A stretch of DNA of 64,000 nucleotides, taken from positions 10,416,001 through 10,480,000 of the forward strand of contig CM114274.1 of NCBI GenBank assembly GCA_050084515.1, written 5' to 3'. Positions within the stretch are counted from its first letter, which is position 1. Every line of letters starts with the position of its first letter. Source of the stretch: Blasia pusilla (Eukaryota > Marchantiophyta > Marchantiopsida > Blasiales). Shown piece after piece: positions 46,796-59,408 of this stretch. The position numbers and the translations under genes were made by a program. The notes under the pieces were generated by a model, which had not been told where the DNA came from, ran no database searches, and saw nothing but the letters and a program-made list of their open reading frames with translations.

Positions 46796-48916
46796 CTAAA
46801 CATTTGAAATTGGGGCACTTGGAGAATCCTCTACATTTGCAACTTCCAATGGAGTATCATCCTTACCTTTCACATATTTCTCTGGATTAGAATACACATA
46901 TCTAAAGTTAGTAGAATTTTTCCAAAGAATTACTGATTCTACCAACAAATCCTCGTAATCAAGTATCTTACCCTCTAAAGCTATCCTGAGAACAACATCT
47001 AAATGCTTAGTCGTCAATCGATTACGACTTTTTTTTTTGATCAAATTCTGCACAGAGAAAGCTCTCTCACAAATTGCAGTACTCACACATTGTACTCTAG
47101 CAATGTTAGCTAATACAAGCAAATTAGAGAACTTACATTGCAGAGATGGGCTCCAACTAACCATTGCCCACAAATCTCGAAAGTTTCTATCTTTCCATTC
47201 TGTGGTGGCCATGAGCTTAAAGGATTGAAACTCAGACTTCACACTTGCTGAATTCACAAGAGGTGGTTGCAAGTGACCCCTACAAGGCATTTCCCTTCCA
47301 AAATGTGCACAAAGATCATCCACTTCCTTGCAACCCCAACTATTCAACCCTACTAACCTTGAGGGCATATGAAGAGGATTCAGAATTTTCATTGCACCTA
47401 TCAAACTATTATCCCTAAATCTATCATGTAAGGCTACACATACATTCTCAGCAAAGTTCTTCTGGAAAGTTAGAGCAGCCTGTAAATCCTTTCCCGTACG
47501 ATCTCTCGACATTTCTATGCTATGGAACTTTCTTCCCCTAATCTCAGATTGCAGTCCTTTCAGATATCCACCAAGAGGTCCAAAATCAGGTAAGAGATGA
47601 TAACCTGTTTCTTCAGAGAATGTAGAAGCATTCAAGTCATGATTCTCCATTACAAAGTTCATTGTAATAGAGGCTATCTCAGAATTCACAATACTACCAA
47701 TAGTACTAACATCTACAAATTTGTATTGGAAAACCTTACTCAAATTAGCAAGGATAAACAAGTATGATATCGCTAAAAAGTACAACTGATAGATCATTTG
47801 AAATGATCTGAGCTTGTTGTACATGTTAGTAGCATTACCATCATCTTCAGAGCGGGAAATGTCCCTGAAATAGGTGAGAACAGATTCCAGGGAGTCGCAC
47901 AAAGTAGTCACGGCTTGCCATCGAGACAACCAACGAATTTTATGATATCTCCTCATGACCTTCTGAGAGTCATTCAACTTCTCTTGCAAAGTTGCAAGAG
48001 CACACTTCCTCTTTGAGGACCTTCTAAAGTATCCACTCAGAATTCAAGATGGAATCAATCTCTATAGATACATCTTTACAACCTGGTCCTTTGTCTCATT
48101 GTCAAAGAAGCAAGATTGGTCCTATGTGCAACACAATGTACAGAGAGCAAAAATGGGTTCGCTTTCAACTTCAACTGAGATGCTACTCCATTCTGACTAC
48201 CTACCATAGTTGAGGCTCCGTATGATCCAAAAGCCACCATCTTTGAACTCTCTAGTCCCGAGTCCTTGATCAACTCCAAAAGATTGTTAGTAGTGGCATT
48301 TGAACACTTCTCTGGACATTGCAACAATCCTAAGAACGAATTCTCAACCTGCCCTTCTAACAAGTAAGTTGCAAACACAACAAGATGGCCCGTTACTGAA
48401 ATATCAGTGGACTCGTGAATCATGATCCCAAAGAAAGGAGATTGTTGAACTTTTAAAAGCATCCTTCTATGCACTACCTGACTGATATAATAACACATAT
48501 CAAAGACAAGTCTTCTCATCTTGGTATAAATCTCGGGTAATTGGTGCATTCACCGAAAGTAACAACTTACACAGATTCGAATTTCGCATAAAAGCCACCG
48601 ATTCTTGGCGATGAAGTATGCACACTTGAACAATGTTAACAAGGCTTCGTCACAAGTCCGATTAGTAGTGGCAATGGCCTTGGCCATCGACACGTGTCCT
48701 ATATTAGCGACCCAAGAAAGTTTCATATGCTCAATCGATTTGCCATGATCTCAGAAAGGCTGAAACCTTACAGTTTATGGCACCATCCCTTGCAAAGGAA
48801 TTCTTACCCTTTCCTTGTCTACAAACCTTACAAAATATTCTACCAGATTCTGCATGAAACTCTATCCGATCAAATAAACTATACAGACATCCTTCCAAGC
48901 CGTTGATTCTTCTCAA
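46796..48916 (-). pseudogene. hAT transposase (ZNF862/DUF4371-like group), broken
   Basis: N-terminal zinc-finger segment at 48731-48916 (FCKVCRQGKGKNSFARDGA) of the TTF/BED-like type. The central part at 48076-48549 has IMIHESTDISVTGHLVVF and FGSYGASTMVGSQNGV, then HCVAHRTNLA. The 397-codon C-terminal frame ends in the hAT dimerisation block RVQCVSTAICERAFSVQNLI followed by KSRNRLTTKHLDVVLRIALE. Acidic catalytic positions appear as H-E-S-T-D near the start. Two frame breaks separate the three parts (48.0-48.08 kb and 48.55-48.73 kb). It is a different hAT lineage from the DUF659 relic at 5.4-7.0 kb and is clearly better preserved. Confidence 0.88.
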
Positions 48917-49334
48917 CTAGACTATCGGAAAGAGTACCGAATTCCCATTTTCCCTCCCATCCGAGGACCCTGACCGGCTTGAGTTCTCAGTAAAGTCTTG
49001 GCTTACGTCTTTGGCCAACATTTCGCTCATGGTTCGCTGTCTCTTAGCCATATCTCAGACAATGAAGGGTTACCAAAGGTTTAGGTCTAAACAAGGCCTC
49101 GTCTTCTAGACAAGAGCAAAACTGGTTCACATCAAAAGAAAGGTGGCAGCCAAGAGTCAAAGACTCAGAGCAAAAGGCAGAAGTCAGGAAACCCAAGACT
49201 CGGACCTAAATCACTTTATGTTGCCAAACCCGAGAGCAAAGCTGAACCCGAATCAAGATAAAGAACGTTAAATAGGGCCTCTAACTCGCCAGGGTGCCAA
49301 ACCCGAGTGCAAAGCAGACCCCGAATCCTAAGCC

Positions 49335-49440
49335 TAAACCCTGTCACGAAAGTGTAAACATCCTAAACCCTATCACGAAAGTGTAAACATGAAAGTGTAG
49401 ACAGCCTAAACCCTGTCACGAAAGTGTAAACATGAAAGCT
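49335..49440. repeat. Short direct repeats of about 30 bp
   Basis: CCTAAACCCT(G/A)TCACGAAAG followed by TGTAAACAT occurs three times, near 49333, 49362 and 49402, with a partial unit between. Not telomeric sequence. Confidence 0.75.
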
Positions 49441-49880
49441 CTAGAGTAGAGAGCTCAGTCACAAAAATGTAAAGCTGCAACATAAGATGTGGCGGTCAGA
49501 CAAATTCGGTGAGAGAGAGAGAGATCAAGAACTCTAACTTGAGTAAAGCTGGCCGAAATCAACGGATGCTCGTTGACAGACATACACTCGAGAGAGCCTC
49601 CGGTCACACCGCCGACTGTCCCAATGAATCTGAGCAACTCTGAAGAAGACACCAGAGAATGTTCGCACGCCAAAATGAACTTTTCGAAGATGCTCACATG
49701 AACGGTGAATTGTGGGTCGTGGCTGCCGTGGGGTCTTTCCTTCCGCGCTAACGATGGAGCACAGATAGTATCCGGCTCATCCGAGTAATGCAAAGTTGCA
49801 AACAAAGAAGAAAGGGAGAATGATTCGCCCCGGTACAACGACTGCGCGCACCACGATACGGAGGGAGTGGTGATTCTGGT

Positions 49881-50455
49881 GAAAGCAGCCCAACACACAA
49901 CGCATTTTACGAATTACAGCATGGGACACGGAGTCTGGACAGGTGCAAAGCAGTGCAAGACAGGTGCAAAATTGCTAATCAAGCTAGAGTCGCTCGACAG
50001 CCTCGACCCGCTCGACAGTCTGGACTCTGGAGTCTGGAGTTCGGGCAACTTCGGAAGTTCGGGCCTTCGGGGATTCGGGGAATGGATTCAATAGACCCCC
50101 TGCAGCGGCAGCAGCCCTCGAAGTCTCGGAGTCTCGGACGAGTCGGAGTCTCGGACCTCGGCCACCCCCACTCAGCGGCACAGTTGAAAGCAGCCCAACA
50201 CACAACGCATTTTACGAATTACAGCATGGGACACGGAGTCTGGACAGGTGCAAAGCAGTGCAAGACAGGTGCAAAAATGCTAATCACGCTCTAGTTGCTC
50301 GACAGCCTCGACCCGCTCGAGTCTCGACAGTCTGGACTCTGGGCAACTTCGGAAGTTCGTGGCTTTGGGCCTTCAGGGATTCGGGGAATGGAGTCTCGGA
50401 CGAGTCAGAGTCTCGGACGGTCGGACCTCGGTCACCCCCACTCAGCAGCAATGCG
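49881..50455. repeat. Tandem duplication, offset 305 bp
   Basis: The block beginning GAAAGCAGCCCAACACACAA at 49881 is repeated from 50186. The first about 95 bp are nearly identical, then small indels appear within a region rich in GACTCTGG, CTCGGA and CTCGACAG motifs. Both copies end in CACCCCCACTCAGC(G/A)GCA. The high identity suggests a fairly recent duplication. No coding sequence is evident. Confidence 0.9.
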
Positions 50456-52471
50456 GCACTCGTTCCCTAACGTCCCTCCGGCCCTGCTTTGCGGCTGCCC
50501 TTCTTCGGACGGCCAAGATCTCCTCAAGAGAATCTAACGGTTCTCACCGGGTATCCGGTTTTCCGACCACCTAAAAGTGGTCCAGCAAAATACCGACCAC
50601 CGTAAAATGCAATCCGGACGGAATCCGGGAGATGTGACCGGCAGCTGCCATATTCCGGCGAAGTCCTCCCGGAAAACGGCACATTTCCGGCACAAGAAAT
50701 GCCGGCCATCCATTAACCGGAATATCCTCTGATGCCGTCGGAATTTTCCCGGGCGTCGTCAATTACCGATTTTAACCGGCCAGCTTTACTCTAGTTGCCG
50801 GTTCTCCCCGGACGTTGTTCTTATTAACAGGTGTGTAAATAGCTGCGACGGCGTCGCTGCCAGCAAAATGCCTGGTATAGGGCAGGGTTCGGGGAGTTTT
50901 TTCGCGGGACGCGGTCCATCGCCGGGAATGTCCAATCGGAAATGGTAATTCCGGATTTTGAACCGGTTTTCAGATACGAAATACAAAGGACCTACTCGAA
51001 TTCTAGCTGGTTTCGTAGGCAACTTTTTAATCAATCGGAAATTCCCAAATTTAACCGGCTAGCAATACTTGTAACCCCAGATCTCCCCGATCATTGGTAT
51101 AGGGGAGGGGATTGGGGTAGCGAGCCCCACGAACCAGTCTGACATTTTATCAAGGCCGTCAGCCTTTTCATGATGGTGGAGTGTGGTTTCTTGTCGAAGC
51201 AGTCAGATAAAACAAAAAATAATAATTTTTGCGTGTTTGTTAAACTCGTGAATTGGATTATTGGGCAGGCCGCGGGAACTTTCAGCGTAGTCGGGAATCT
51301 CGCCACTCTAGCCGGTTTGTTTTTAAGTTTAACAAAGAAAACCCGTTTTCACCTCAAGAATTCGACTAAACTTGCAGATTGGAGCCGGGAATCAAACGTT
51401 TTCAACCGGTTGCTTTGACAAAGAACGCCGGTTCTTGCGTCTCTCCTCCGTCGTCATCCGATTCGCTCCATCTTCGCGGGAGCCAAATCTGTTCGCCGAT
51501 TCAGAACCCGGGAATTTCGGATAATGGCAATGGCATTCGCCACGATTTGCGATACTGGGACGGTTCGTTCGTGTATCCGTGCCTTTAGATTAACTAGAGC
51601 GTTGCCCAATATGAACGGGTGGCATGAAATTTTGGAAAAAAATATTTTGTAGGTCTCATCTTTCACTTCCTTACTCATTTAGTTTTTTTTTTTCTTTATA
51701 AATTTTATTCCCTCGTGTTGATATGTGTCAACACCAGGAAAGTCCTAAGAGGACAAGTGCCACAAACAATCCAGCTTACAACACTTGGCATTTTTGGCCA
51801 TTTAGATATGTGCATGCTTTTAGGGTTTTTTTTGGTACACTTTTAAGGTCGAATATTTTAGGGTTCAATGCGTCCGCCGCAAAATATTATTACGGTTTTT
51901 TTAAGTCAGGCATTCAAATTTTGTTATGGGCCAGTTACCGTTGTGACAAGGATGTCCGATTTTTTGAAGCCATGAATTCATTTGTGTCCTGAGACAATTA
52001 CAATCGTGACAAGGGACATCCGTTGATGTCGACGCCCCCTCCCTGGACGAGAGATCTTAGGGTTTCAGAGTTCTCAGTGAATTGTAAAGGTCCAATCTAT
52101 TTATACATTTTACAACTTAGAAACTCCGATCAGATATAGTGAGCTTTTCAATCACATACTCGTACCACTTAGGTTTCAATCTATTCGATGCAACGAGTTC
52201 ACCATTGATGCTTAGTGCGAAGCCTTATTCAAGTGTCTGTGCTTTGACAATACTCTTTGAAATAGTCTTTGACAGTAAAACTCTACTCTTCCATCTCTGC
52301 TTTGTGGATTGCAGATACTACAATAACTAGCATTTGTCGTTGCAGTTCAGGTTATCAAGCAACTTCCATTTCAAGCCATCTCCTGTCTCCCTAGAGCTCT
52401 CGATTTAAAAATTGCTATAGATTCAGCTCTAGGTGGTGCAACTACCGAATCACCTCCTAAGTCACTTCGTT
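50456..52471. other. No gene seen; CCGG-rich then AT-rich sequence
   Basis: 50.5-51.6 kb is rich in CCGG/CCGGC motifs, often as TTCCGG or CCGGTT, in non-coding context, and resembles the 45.8-46.0 kb segment. 51.6-52.47 kb is AT-rich. ORFs are short and mutually overlapping. Confidence 0.45.
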
Positions 52472-53389
52472 GAATAAGCATTATGGTGTAAAGAATGCCA
52501 ATCTTGAACCATTGGAGAGTTCTAGATGGTCTCCCATATTTCAGGAGTATGATATCGATTGAGAAAATGGAAGAAGTGGCACTTCGGTGTAAGCCCTCCT
52601 TGGGAGAAAAAACTCACCCCTGAGCACGCTCCAGGCTTCGAACATGCAGTAAAGGCTTCTCTCCCTCTTGGAAGAGAGCCTACGTTGTCAGACAAAGGAT
52701 ATTTCCCTAGCCACATGAGGGCTTGGAAAGAGATTCTCATATATAGATCTAAGGGACCTCCGAGTATTGCCTTAAGAGTGTTGTACGCATACATATCGCT
52801 AGTCACATCCACACCACACAACACCAATCTTCTCCAACACACGGGTAGATTCACAAATGTACAAAAATCAACTCACGCATATACATTGAGATCAAAAATA
52901 AAAAAGAGTAAAAATGGCACAACCGGCCTAAAACTCCACTCCTCAATCTACATCGGCATATCGAGCCTCCTCCACCCCATGCTATCAGGGAATCCGGAGG
53001 CTAGCAGCGTGGTCCTATCTCACACACAAACAAGAGAGGTGCTCCAACTGCCCAACATGAGAAATATGGCTTGGGAAAGCCATCTCTCTCCCATATATAG
53101 GTGTGGGAAGAGCCAAAAGGCTCCTCCCCTAAAAATAGCAATCCTCTTAGTAACCTGTGCGCACAGGTTATCAGGGGCGGGTGACCTATTGAACAAGTCA
53201 CCTAGTCTGAAAGACCCAAACAGGAAAGTCATTAGAAATGACGTTCATGACACAACAAAACTATCCTCAACCCCATATGACACCTCAAGACGAAGTTACA
53301 CTCAAGATAGTGCACTAACTCTCTATGCCATCGTTGCGATAGATCCCTACCTATCGACTACCTAGATGTGACAGCTGTCGTGCGCATAC
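52472..53389 (+). other. Unassigned segment with a 268-codon ORF (52559-53365)
   Basis: The ORF is basic and Ser/Thr-rich, with no recognised domain and no conserved copy in the window. Its length may be chance. It directly precedes the 21-bp motif array of the right gene C copy and could be part of an unrelated LTR or MITE-like insertion. Confidence 0.25.
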
Positions 53390-53640
53390 ATATTGCTGGA
53401 ACGCTCCGTTCAGATGTGGTAACATTCCTGACGTAGTAGCCTTTCCGACGTGGTAAGGATCCAGACGTAGTATCCTCTCGGACGTGGTAATGCTCAATCC
53501 TTGTAGCCCTCTAGATGTGCAAACGATTCACACGTAGTAGCCCTTCACACTTGGAAACCCTTTAGACTTAGTACCCCTTCAGAAGGTATCACCGCTTCTG
53601 ACGTCGTTGCAATTCAGACGTAGTACCCCTTCGGGGTTGT
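53390..53640 (+). repeat. Array of about 21-bp ACGT-containing motifs, right copy
   Basis: About twelve units related to TTCAGACGTAGTACCCC (variants GACGTGGTAA, GACTTAGTA), spaced about 20-24 bp. It lies upstream of gene C in the same relative place as the left-copy array (41451-41690), and similarity continues to about 53800. Confidence 0.82.
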
Positions 53641-53989
53641 GCTAAGTTATTAATTTGTACTATGGACAAAGAACCAATCATGAAGAATTGCTACCGTTCA
53701 CTACTTCGTGTTTTGATTGGTAGAGGTTTGGAGGGAGTAATTCTGCAACTGCCCTACAAATGTACTCTATTGTAGCCACGCGAGCCTACATAGTTTTTGG
53801 CGGGCGAATGAACTCTAGAACTATACATAATATGGAAGTTTGATTGAACCGCGGGGATAGATTGGACCGTATGTTAGGGTATGGAATCAGGCTACTGTCA
53901 AATTTCCTCCTCTTTCGGACAGTGAGTTTCTGACCAAGGTGGACGTCATCCTTGTTGGGTTCAGTCGGGTGTTGGGACGTCATTGTTGT

Positions 53990-56900
53990 AAATTTTAGTA
54001 TCAATTCCTAGATTTATGAGAGAAAGGGAAGGACGTTTAGTGATACGTTTATGAATCAGGAGTTCGGATTGAATCTGGTGGTGTCAGTGGACCTCCGATG
54101 TCAAAATCTTTAGCTCATTGAATTCCACTGTAGTCCAGAGCAACAAGTGCCCAAGGGACCAAGTTTCGAAATTCCTGAGGTTGTGCAGATCTCCACTTTT
54201 AAATTCACCACGGTTAGTTCACGTCTACAAACGTTCACACTAAATGGATTTATGATGAGTACTATATTGCTCAATTCTTATCTATCGTGCGTTAAGAAAT
54301 GGGTTTTGTCTCCTGTGTTTAATGCATTGTTTACGAATTCTCTTATTGCAGTAAAGTCTTTCGGTCTAAAATCATGGTTAAGAAGCAGATTCTTACCCGG
54401 AAAAAGGTTCTAGGCGCTCTCATCCGTGACCGAAGAGTACTTTTCAATTTGAACTCCGGAAAGCCGATTGTTCGGGCTTATGGGATGAACTTTAGAATAT
54501 CGACTGTGCAAGGGATGTCCAAAATAAGAGTGAATGTCAAACTTGCAAGGAAGGAGAGTGCAATTTTGGGTGGAATGCGCTTGATTGGGTGTAGTATTGT
54601 TGCTAGTGACACGTTCTTGGTGTTGAACCTCTTAGACGCGGATAATGAAGAGAAATATCATGTGGATGTTACTCAATCCGTCGTTTACCAAGCCAAACTG
54701 AATTCGAGAGTTCAAACTCTTCCCTCCGATGTCCAAGAGCTAGTGATGAGAGATCCTCTTTCATCGGACATTCAAGACGTTTATACATTTTTTAGAGAGA
54801 TGATTCGGGTAGCTACCAGGGTTGCTTCCTCCGAGTTTGTGTTACCCTTGATGTTACAAGAAGAAAAAAAGGAAACGCGCATTGGGTTGGGGAAAGAGAC
54901 GACAAGTGCTCATCTGGCGAAGGCTGTAGACTCTGCGTTAGAGATTGGGTCTATTGTCATACTCTAGGAAAATGAAGTCGCCGAGCTTGATGCAAGGGCG
55001 ATATAGGAACTTTTTGAGTGTGCAAAGCCGACACAAGAGAGATTTTGGGAGCAATTCAAGGATCTTTATATTCTGAACTCTACTCTAAAAATATTTTGAT
55101 TAGGTGTCAATGATTTCCAACTTGCCCCGCTCGACATCAAAGCGAGGAAGCTTTATCAGGAGCAGGTGAATGCCCTGATGCATTGTCTCTCGGGGACTAG
55201 AAATGTCATAGCAAAAAATATAAACACATCAATTGTTGTTCCTTGTACATACGATATTGCAAGAGCATCCGATGAATATTGGGGTGACCATTTACTAGTT
55301 GCCCCTTCAGAAGAGGAGATAGTCGATGGATATCTACGTGATGGAACAAAAATCTACTGGTGGGCAATTTCTGGTTAGCATACAGCAATTGCCTTTTCTA
55401 AACTTCATGAGGCAACCGGGGACAATTTTTTCCAAAGTCTTCCGTGTACAGTAGTTTGGGGAGAAGATTGTCCCGAAAACCGTCTTTGGTATTGCAGCCT
55501 TACTTCACAATGAAGTGGATGCATATGCCAGCAAAGTGGAGACTCTAATAAGAATGCAGATTGCCACTTTTTGGGCCCACATGAGCAATATCGAGTTGGC
55601 AGCAATCAAGAAGACCGAGAAGAGGAAGATTGGAGAATTGGTGGGTTTCCTTGCATTGATGATCGGTAATGTAGTACCATTCGAATAAAATTTTTCATTT
55701 CATATTAGAACTTGAATAGAACAGATACTACACATGCCATCTCTGTCTTCAACATTCCGAGCTGTTATCATTGGTATTCTAATCAAACTTAAGTTCTATG
55801 TTCTATGTAGACTATGACGAAGAGGCTAAATCCCCATTTCGGTTCCAACCACGAGGAGATAAATACCTTCGTCTATAATTGCTCTCCCGCCACATGGAAT
55901 ATGTGGCATGCTGCCATGGTTGCCTACGAGGAAGGTAAACTCATGGCACGAGATGATCTCGCGTACTCAGAGTACTGGCTGAGACATAAAATGAGTGTTG
56001 AGAAGAGGAGGCTCAAGAAAACCAACTTGAGACCACTCCAAGGGCTTGACGAGGAGAATAGGATGCGAGTCGCAGAAGAACTCCTAAAATTGAGGGTGAA
56101 AATGCGACCAACATCTATTCGAAAAATACGAAATGAAGACTTGATGGACGAGAAATCCTACTACGACAAATTGAAACGCGAACAAGTGAATGTAGGCGCC
56201 ATCTATAAGTTCTTTTTCTCGGAGAGGGAGATCTCTGTTGGGAGAAGTTGCCGAGATTGCTATGAGAAGCTCATTTCGGATAAAGAATTTTGCGTTGATG
56301 ATGCATAGATTCTCCTCCATATTCTGCTCAAGGAGAAGATGTATTTGAAGAAGCATCTCTCCTTAGGCACGCAAGCCAAATTTGGTGTTCCTCCTGATGA
56401 ATTTTGTAGAACGTTGCGAGATTTAATTCAATTGCAGAGGGCCAAAGGCCCAACTACTGACTTTCTTGTATGTACCCACAAGGAAGTCATTAGTAGTTTT
56501 GATACAACCTCACCCAGATTTTTCCGGACTGTTGTAAATTGGGCGGTGGAAGATGAAGAGTGGGATGTAGTTTTTGACATAGTATTTGTAAATATGGTTA
56601 GTGCATCAAATGATTATGAGCGGCTCAGTGTAGAAGAATTTGGAGAATATTTTTCCGAGGGTCTCGTCTCAATGCAAGCGAAAGAAGACTGGTGTTCGTT
56701 GCTGAGATCGAAGTACTCAAGAATCTTATAGCTGCTTGCCAAAGAGCCTCCAATCTCTAGTTTAGAGTTATTCCTTATATAGTGAGATTTCCAATGATTG
56801 ATCCAAAGAGACAGGAGCTTCGGAGTGGAGGGTGTCTCATGGTTGTTATAGCGGTATTTGTCAATGGTTTTGATGAGTCCACTCTGGACAAACAACTCGC

Positions 56901-57780
56901 TGTTGTAAATAGAATACTTGGCATAAAATTTCTTTCCGCCTCTCTCAGCAGCACAAGAGATATGATCAACTAGGAGTATAGATTCCTTCCGACCTTTGGA
57001 GAGAACGAGTTTTGAATGGGTGACCTTGTGGAGATTTTCTCCGGCTTGTCAAAGGTTGGAGCGCAGAAGAATGCCATTGTGGTAAATCCAAGTTGCCGTG
57101 TACTAGCGGCTCTAGTGGTGAGTTTCTCATTCGAAACCTATATTCTGATCATGATTACATGCATTCTACTTAAGTTCTTATTCAAAGATATGTACTAACT
57201 CCCCAAGTTGGTATGCTTACATGTTTCAGGCATCCATTTCCAAGCATTCTGTTTGCAAGTGGATGGGGCAACATTGTCGGACTTTTGCCTAAAATTTGAT
57301 CAATTCTTCAAGATCAATACAAACCGTAGTCTTCTAAGTACTATCCCTGTAGTGAAGTCCGAACCAGACCGGAAGGTGGCACCTTTCGAAGGCAAAAAAA
57401 GGCGGATGCCCATAATTGCAAAGAGCAAAGGACCCGCACATGGAAGAGAAGTCAGAAGATGATGACGAATCATAAGTAAGCTCTGGGATTTTGTGCCTCA
57501 AATCATGTCAGTATTTTGTTCCTCTTCGCACTACTATTCGATTCAAGCAGGCCCATTACTAATTTTGGTTGGTTTATGGCTCAGGACAATGGAGTCGCGG
57601 AGAGGGATGAGGGCGAGGGATCGGCTCCCCTAACTTTTGAAAAGGTGACATCGTCTGATGAGTTGAACCCTCAAATTTTGATAGGGAAGACTAGTGCTCT
57701 AGCTACTCTTGGTTTGGCAAGATATTCCGACAGAACTATCCCCACACTACTAGGAGAAAATATCGTAAGTTCAATTTAAG
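53990..57780 (+). pseudogene. Gene C, right copy: ParB-like/methyltransferase-like protein
   Basis: Best-preserved gene C. An upstream exon ends near 54210 at GTTAGT. The next begins after TTATTGCAG; ATG at 54374 (MVKKQILTRKKVLGAL). Then: IGCSIVASDTFLVLNLLDAD; PLDIKARKLYQEQVNALMH near 55130-55185; YWWAISG near 55360, then HTAIAFSKLHEA. The G-x-H-x-x-x-A pattern resembles ParB domains. 55814-56308 is helical and charged. At 56339-56731 WAVEDEEWDVVFDIVF then SASNDYERLSVEEFGEYF looks like a methyltransferase motif-IV region; near 56820 GGCLMVVIAVFVNGF; near 57016 MGDLVEIFSGLS recalls motif I of gene A (GDLV....GLS). The basic tail lies at 57208-57462. Stops at 54966, 55377, 56307 and others break the frame. 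The unknown-function N-terminus is long. Assignment is by motif pattern only. Confidence 0.55.
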
Positions 57781-58070
57781 AAGCTCTTTATGAAAAAACT
57801 CTATGCTTTTGAGTGGAATGATTACTGTTACATATGGAATTCTAATCTAAGTATCCGTTTGCGAAGAAATCATCGTGAATTGGTGGAAAATCACTTGGAC
57901 TATCGGTGCTCACTCTTGAGGGAGAGAAGGATGACGAAGTTCTGGAGAGCAGATCCAAGCAAACGTCATCATAAAAAATACCAAATGAAAAATTTACATG
58001 ATCCTCTATGATCCTCCTAATGCATGCAAATCCTTCCCAATATTAGTTTTAAATTAATATTTTTGTTCTC

Positions 58071-58615
58071 ATTACGTTGAGTGTCCATAGGGAGAAAATG
58101 AGAGGGAGGGATTGCGTGGGACGGCAAAGTAGATTTCGAAGTCATCGGGCTTTTCTTACTTAGGTGAGCAGCCCAATTATTTTTCCTATTTTGATTTGAG
58201 TTTCCCATCCTCTTCTTGCATTGATGTAGAACATAAGTTCTCATTATGTCAAGCATTTTGCCACTACACAGGGAGAAGAGGAGAGAGAGGGACTGCTTGG
58301 GATAGAAAAGCAGACTCCAACGTCATCGGAATCTCCTTTTGAGGTGAGCAACCCAATTAATCTTTCATATTCTGTTTTCAATTTCCCAGCCTCCTCTTGG
58401 ACTGATGTAGAACTTAAGTTCTCATTATGTCGAACATTTTGCCACTACATAGGGAGAAGAGGAGAGCGAGGGACTGCTTCGGACGGAAAAGCACACTCCA
58501 CAGGGAGAAAAAGGGATTGAGGGACTCGAGGGTATAGAAAATCTCACTGCAATGTTACTGGCTTCTCCAAATTAGGTGAGCAACTAAAGTAGTGATTAAC
58601 TCATCTAAAGTTCTC
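58071..58615 (+). repeat. Subterminal tandem repeats, right gene C copy
   Basis: Three units of 172, 181 and 192 bp starting ATTA(C/T)GT(T/C) at 58071, 58243 and 58424, each with AGGGAGAAGAGGAGAG-like sequence, GTCATCGG and AGGTGAGCA. The inverse of 36740-37233. In two units the AGGTGAGCA resembles a splice donor. Confidence 0.8.
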
Positions 58616-58638
58616 ATTGTATTCAACGTCTCCACACT

Positions 58639-58905
58639 TTGAGTTCAGGAAAGAAGACCTCATATTGTGGTTTCATGCAGGAGTCACTCGATGGAATGCA
58701 TAGTAGGTCGACGTTTGAGTGTTCAGCAGTTGGTGACTCACAACTTAGAAAGGTAGTAAATACTATATTCGGGAATGACTTAGCCATTGCACTCAAAATT
58801 TCAGATTCTGACAACTCTAGACGCAATTTAACAATCAAATGTGTAAATGCAAAAAAACAGTACGTCTCAAGTTCCACCTTGAGCTCTAGTGTCTACATAG
58901 CCTAG
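58639..58905 (+). CDS. Unrecognised 88-codon ORF at the end of the gene C element, probably an exon
   Basis: The first part (CGFMQESLDGMHSRSTFECS) is conserved with changes in the left copy (about 36615-36700, minus: GFMQKSLDETRCRLTSECSA), so it is part of the repeated unit and may be coding. The remainder (a helical, basic stretch with CVNAKKQYVSSS) is not seen in the left copy. No family recognised. It ends just before MULE copy III. Confidence 0.3.
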   Translation: MSSGKKTSYCGFMQESLDGMHSRSTFECSAVGDSQLRKVVNTIFGNDLAIALKISDSDNSRRNLTIKCVNAKKQYVSSSTLSSSVYIA

Positions 58906-58983
58906 GACTTCAACGAGAAGTACCTCGCCAAAGAAAGCTGCTAGGCCACAAAATGAAGGGAGAACGAACACTGACATCTCCGA

Positions 58984-59060
58984 GAGGTGCGGTAAGAGGA
59001 GAGGAAGAGAGGAAGAGAGGAGAGAGGAGAGAGGAAGAGAGGAGAGGAGGAGAGAGGAAA
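58984..59060 (+). repeat. Terminal repeat of MULE copy III (gene B side)
   Basis: GA-rich sequence with repeated AGAGGAGAG blocks. Equivalent to 29225-29295 in reverse; flanking sequences outside differ. Confidence 0.75.
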
Positions 59061-59203
59061 CTACCTTCAACCGAAATAGATACTTTTTTTTAAGAGAGTT
59101 TCCGTTGGATTGAAGAGAGGAAACTTTTTGTGTGAATATTTTTGCACTGTTTTGTTCATTTATTAAACAATCCCACAGTTTTTTTTTCCTCTTCCATATT
59201 TTG

Positions 59204-59230
59204 GCAACCCCTGTGAGTCCGACGAGTTGC
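59204..59230. repeat. Single palindrome downstream of gene B, copy III
   Basis: GCAACCCCTGTGAGTCCGAC followed by GAGTTGC, in the position equivalent to 29053-29079 of copy I. Confidence 0.8.
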
Positions 59231-59408
59231 AAATTGCACAAAATTTAGAAAACTGAAAAATCAGTGGAATCATAAGTGTGGAACCAATCACTTTTTCCAT
59301 CCAAGGTCTGGAAAAAATCTATCATTTGCCCCGGGCTGAATAGAGTTCAAGCTCAAAGTGAAGGTTGAGGAAAAATAAAAGTACAATCTAAAACCTCATT
59401 TTGCATCC

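Noticed and set aside
49333-49440. Telomere-like CCTAAACCCT repeats
   Set aside because: The motif is part of an approximately 30-bp repeat, not a run of the plant telomere heptamer.
52559-53365. 268-codon ORF as a host gene
   Set aside because: No domain, low-complexity composition, adjacent to repeat arrays and no conserved copy; kept only as an unassigned segment.
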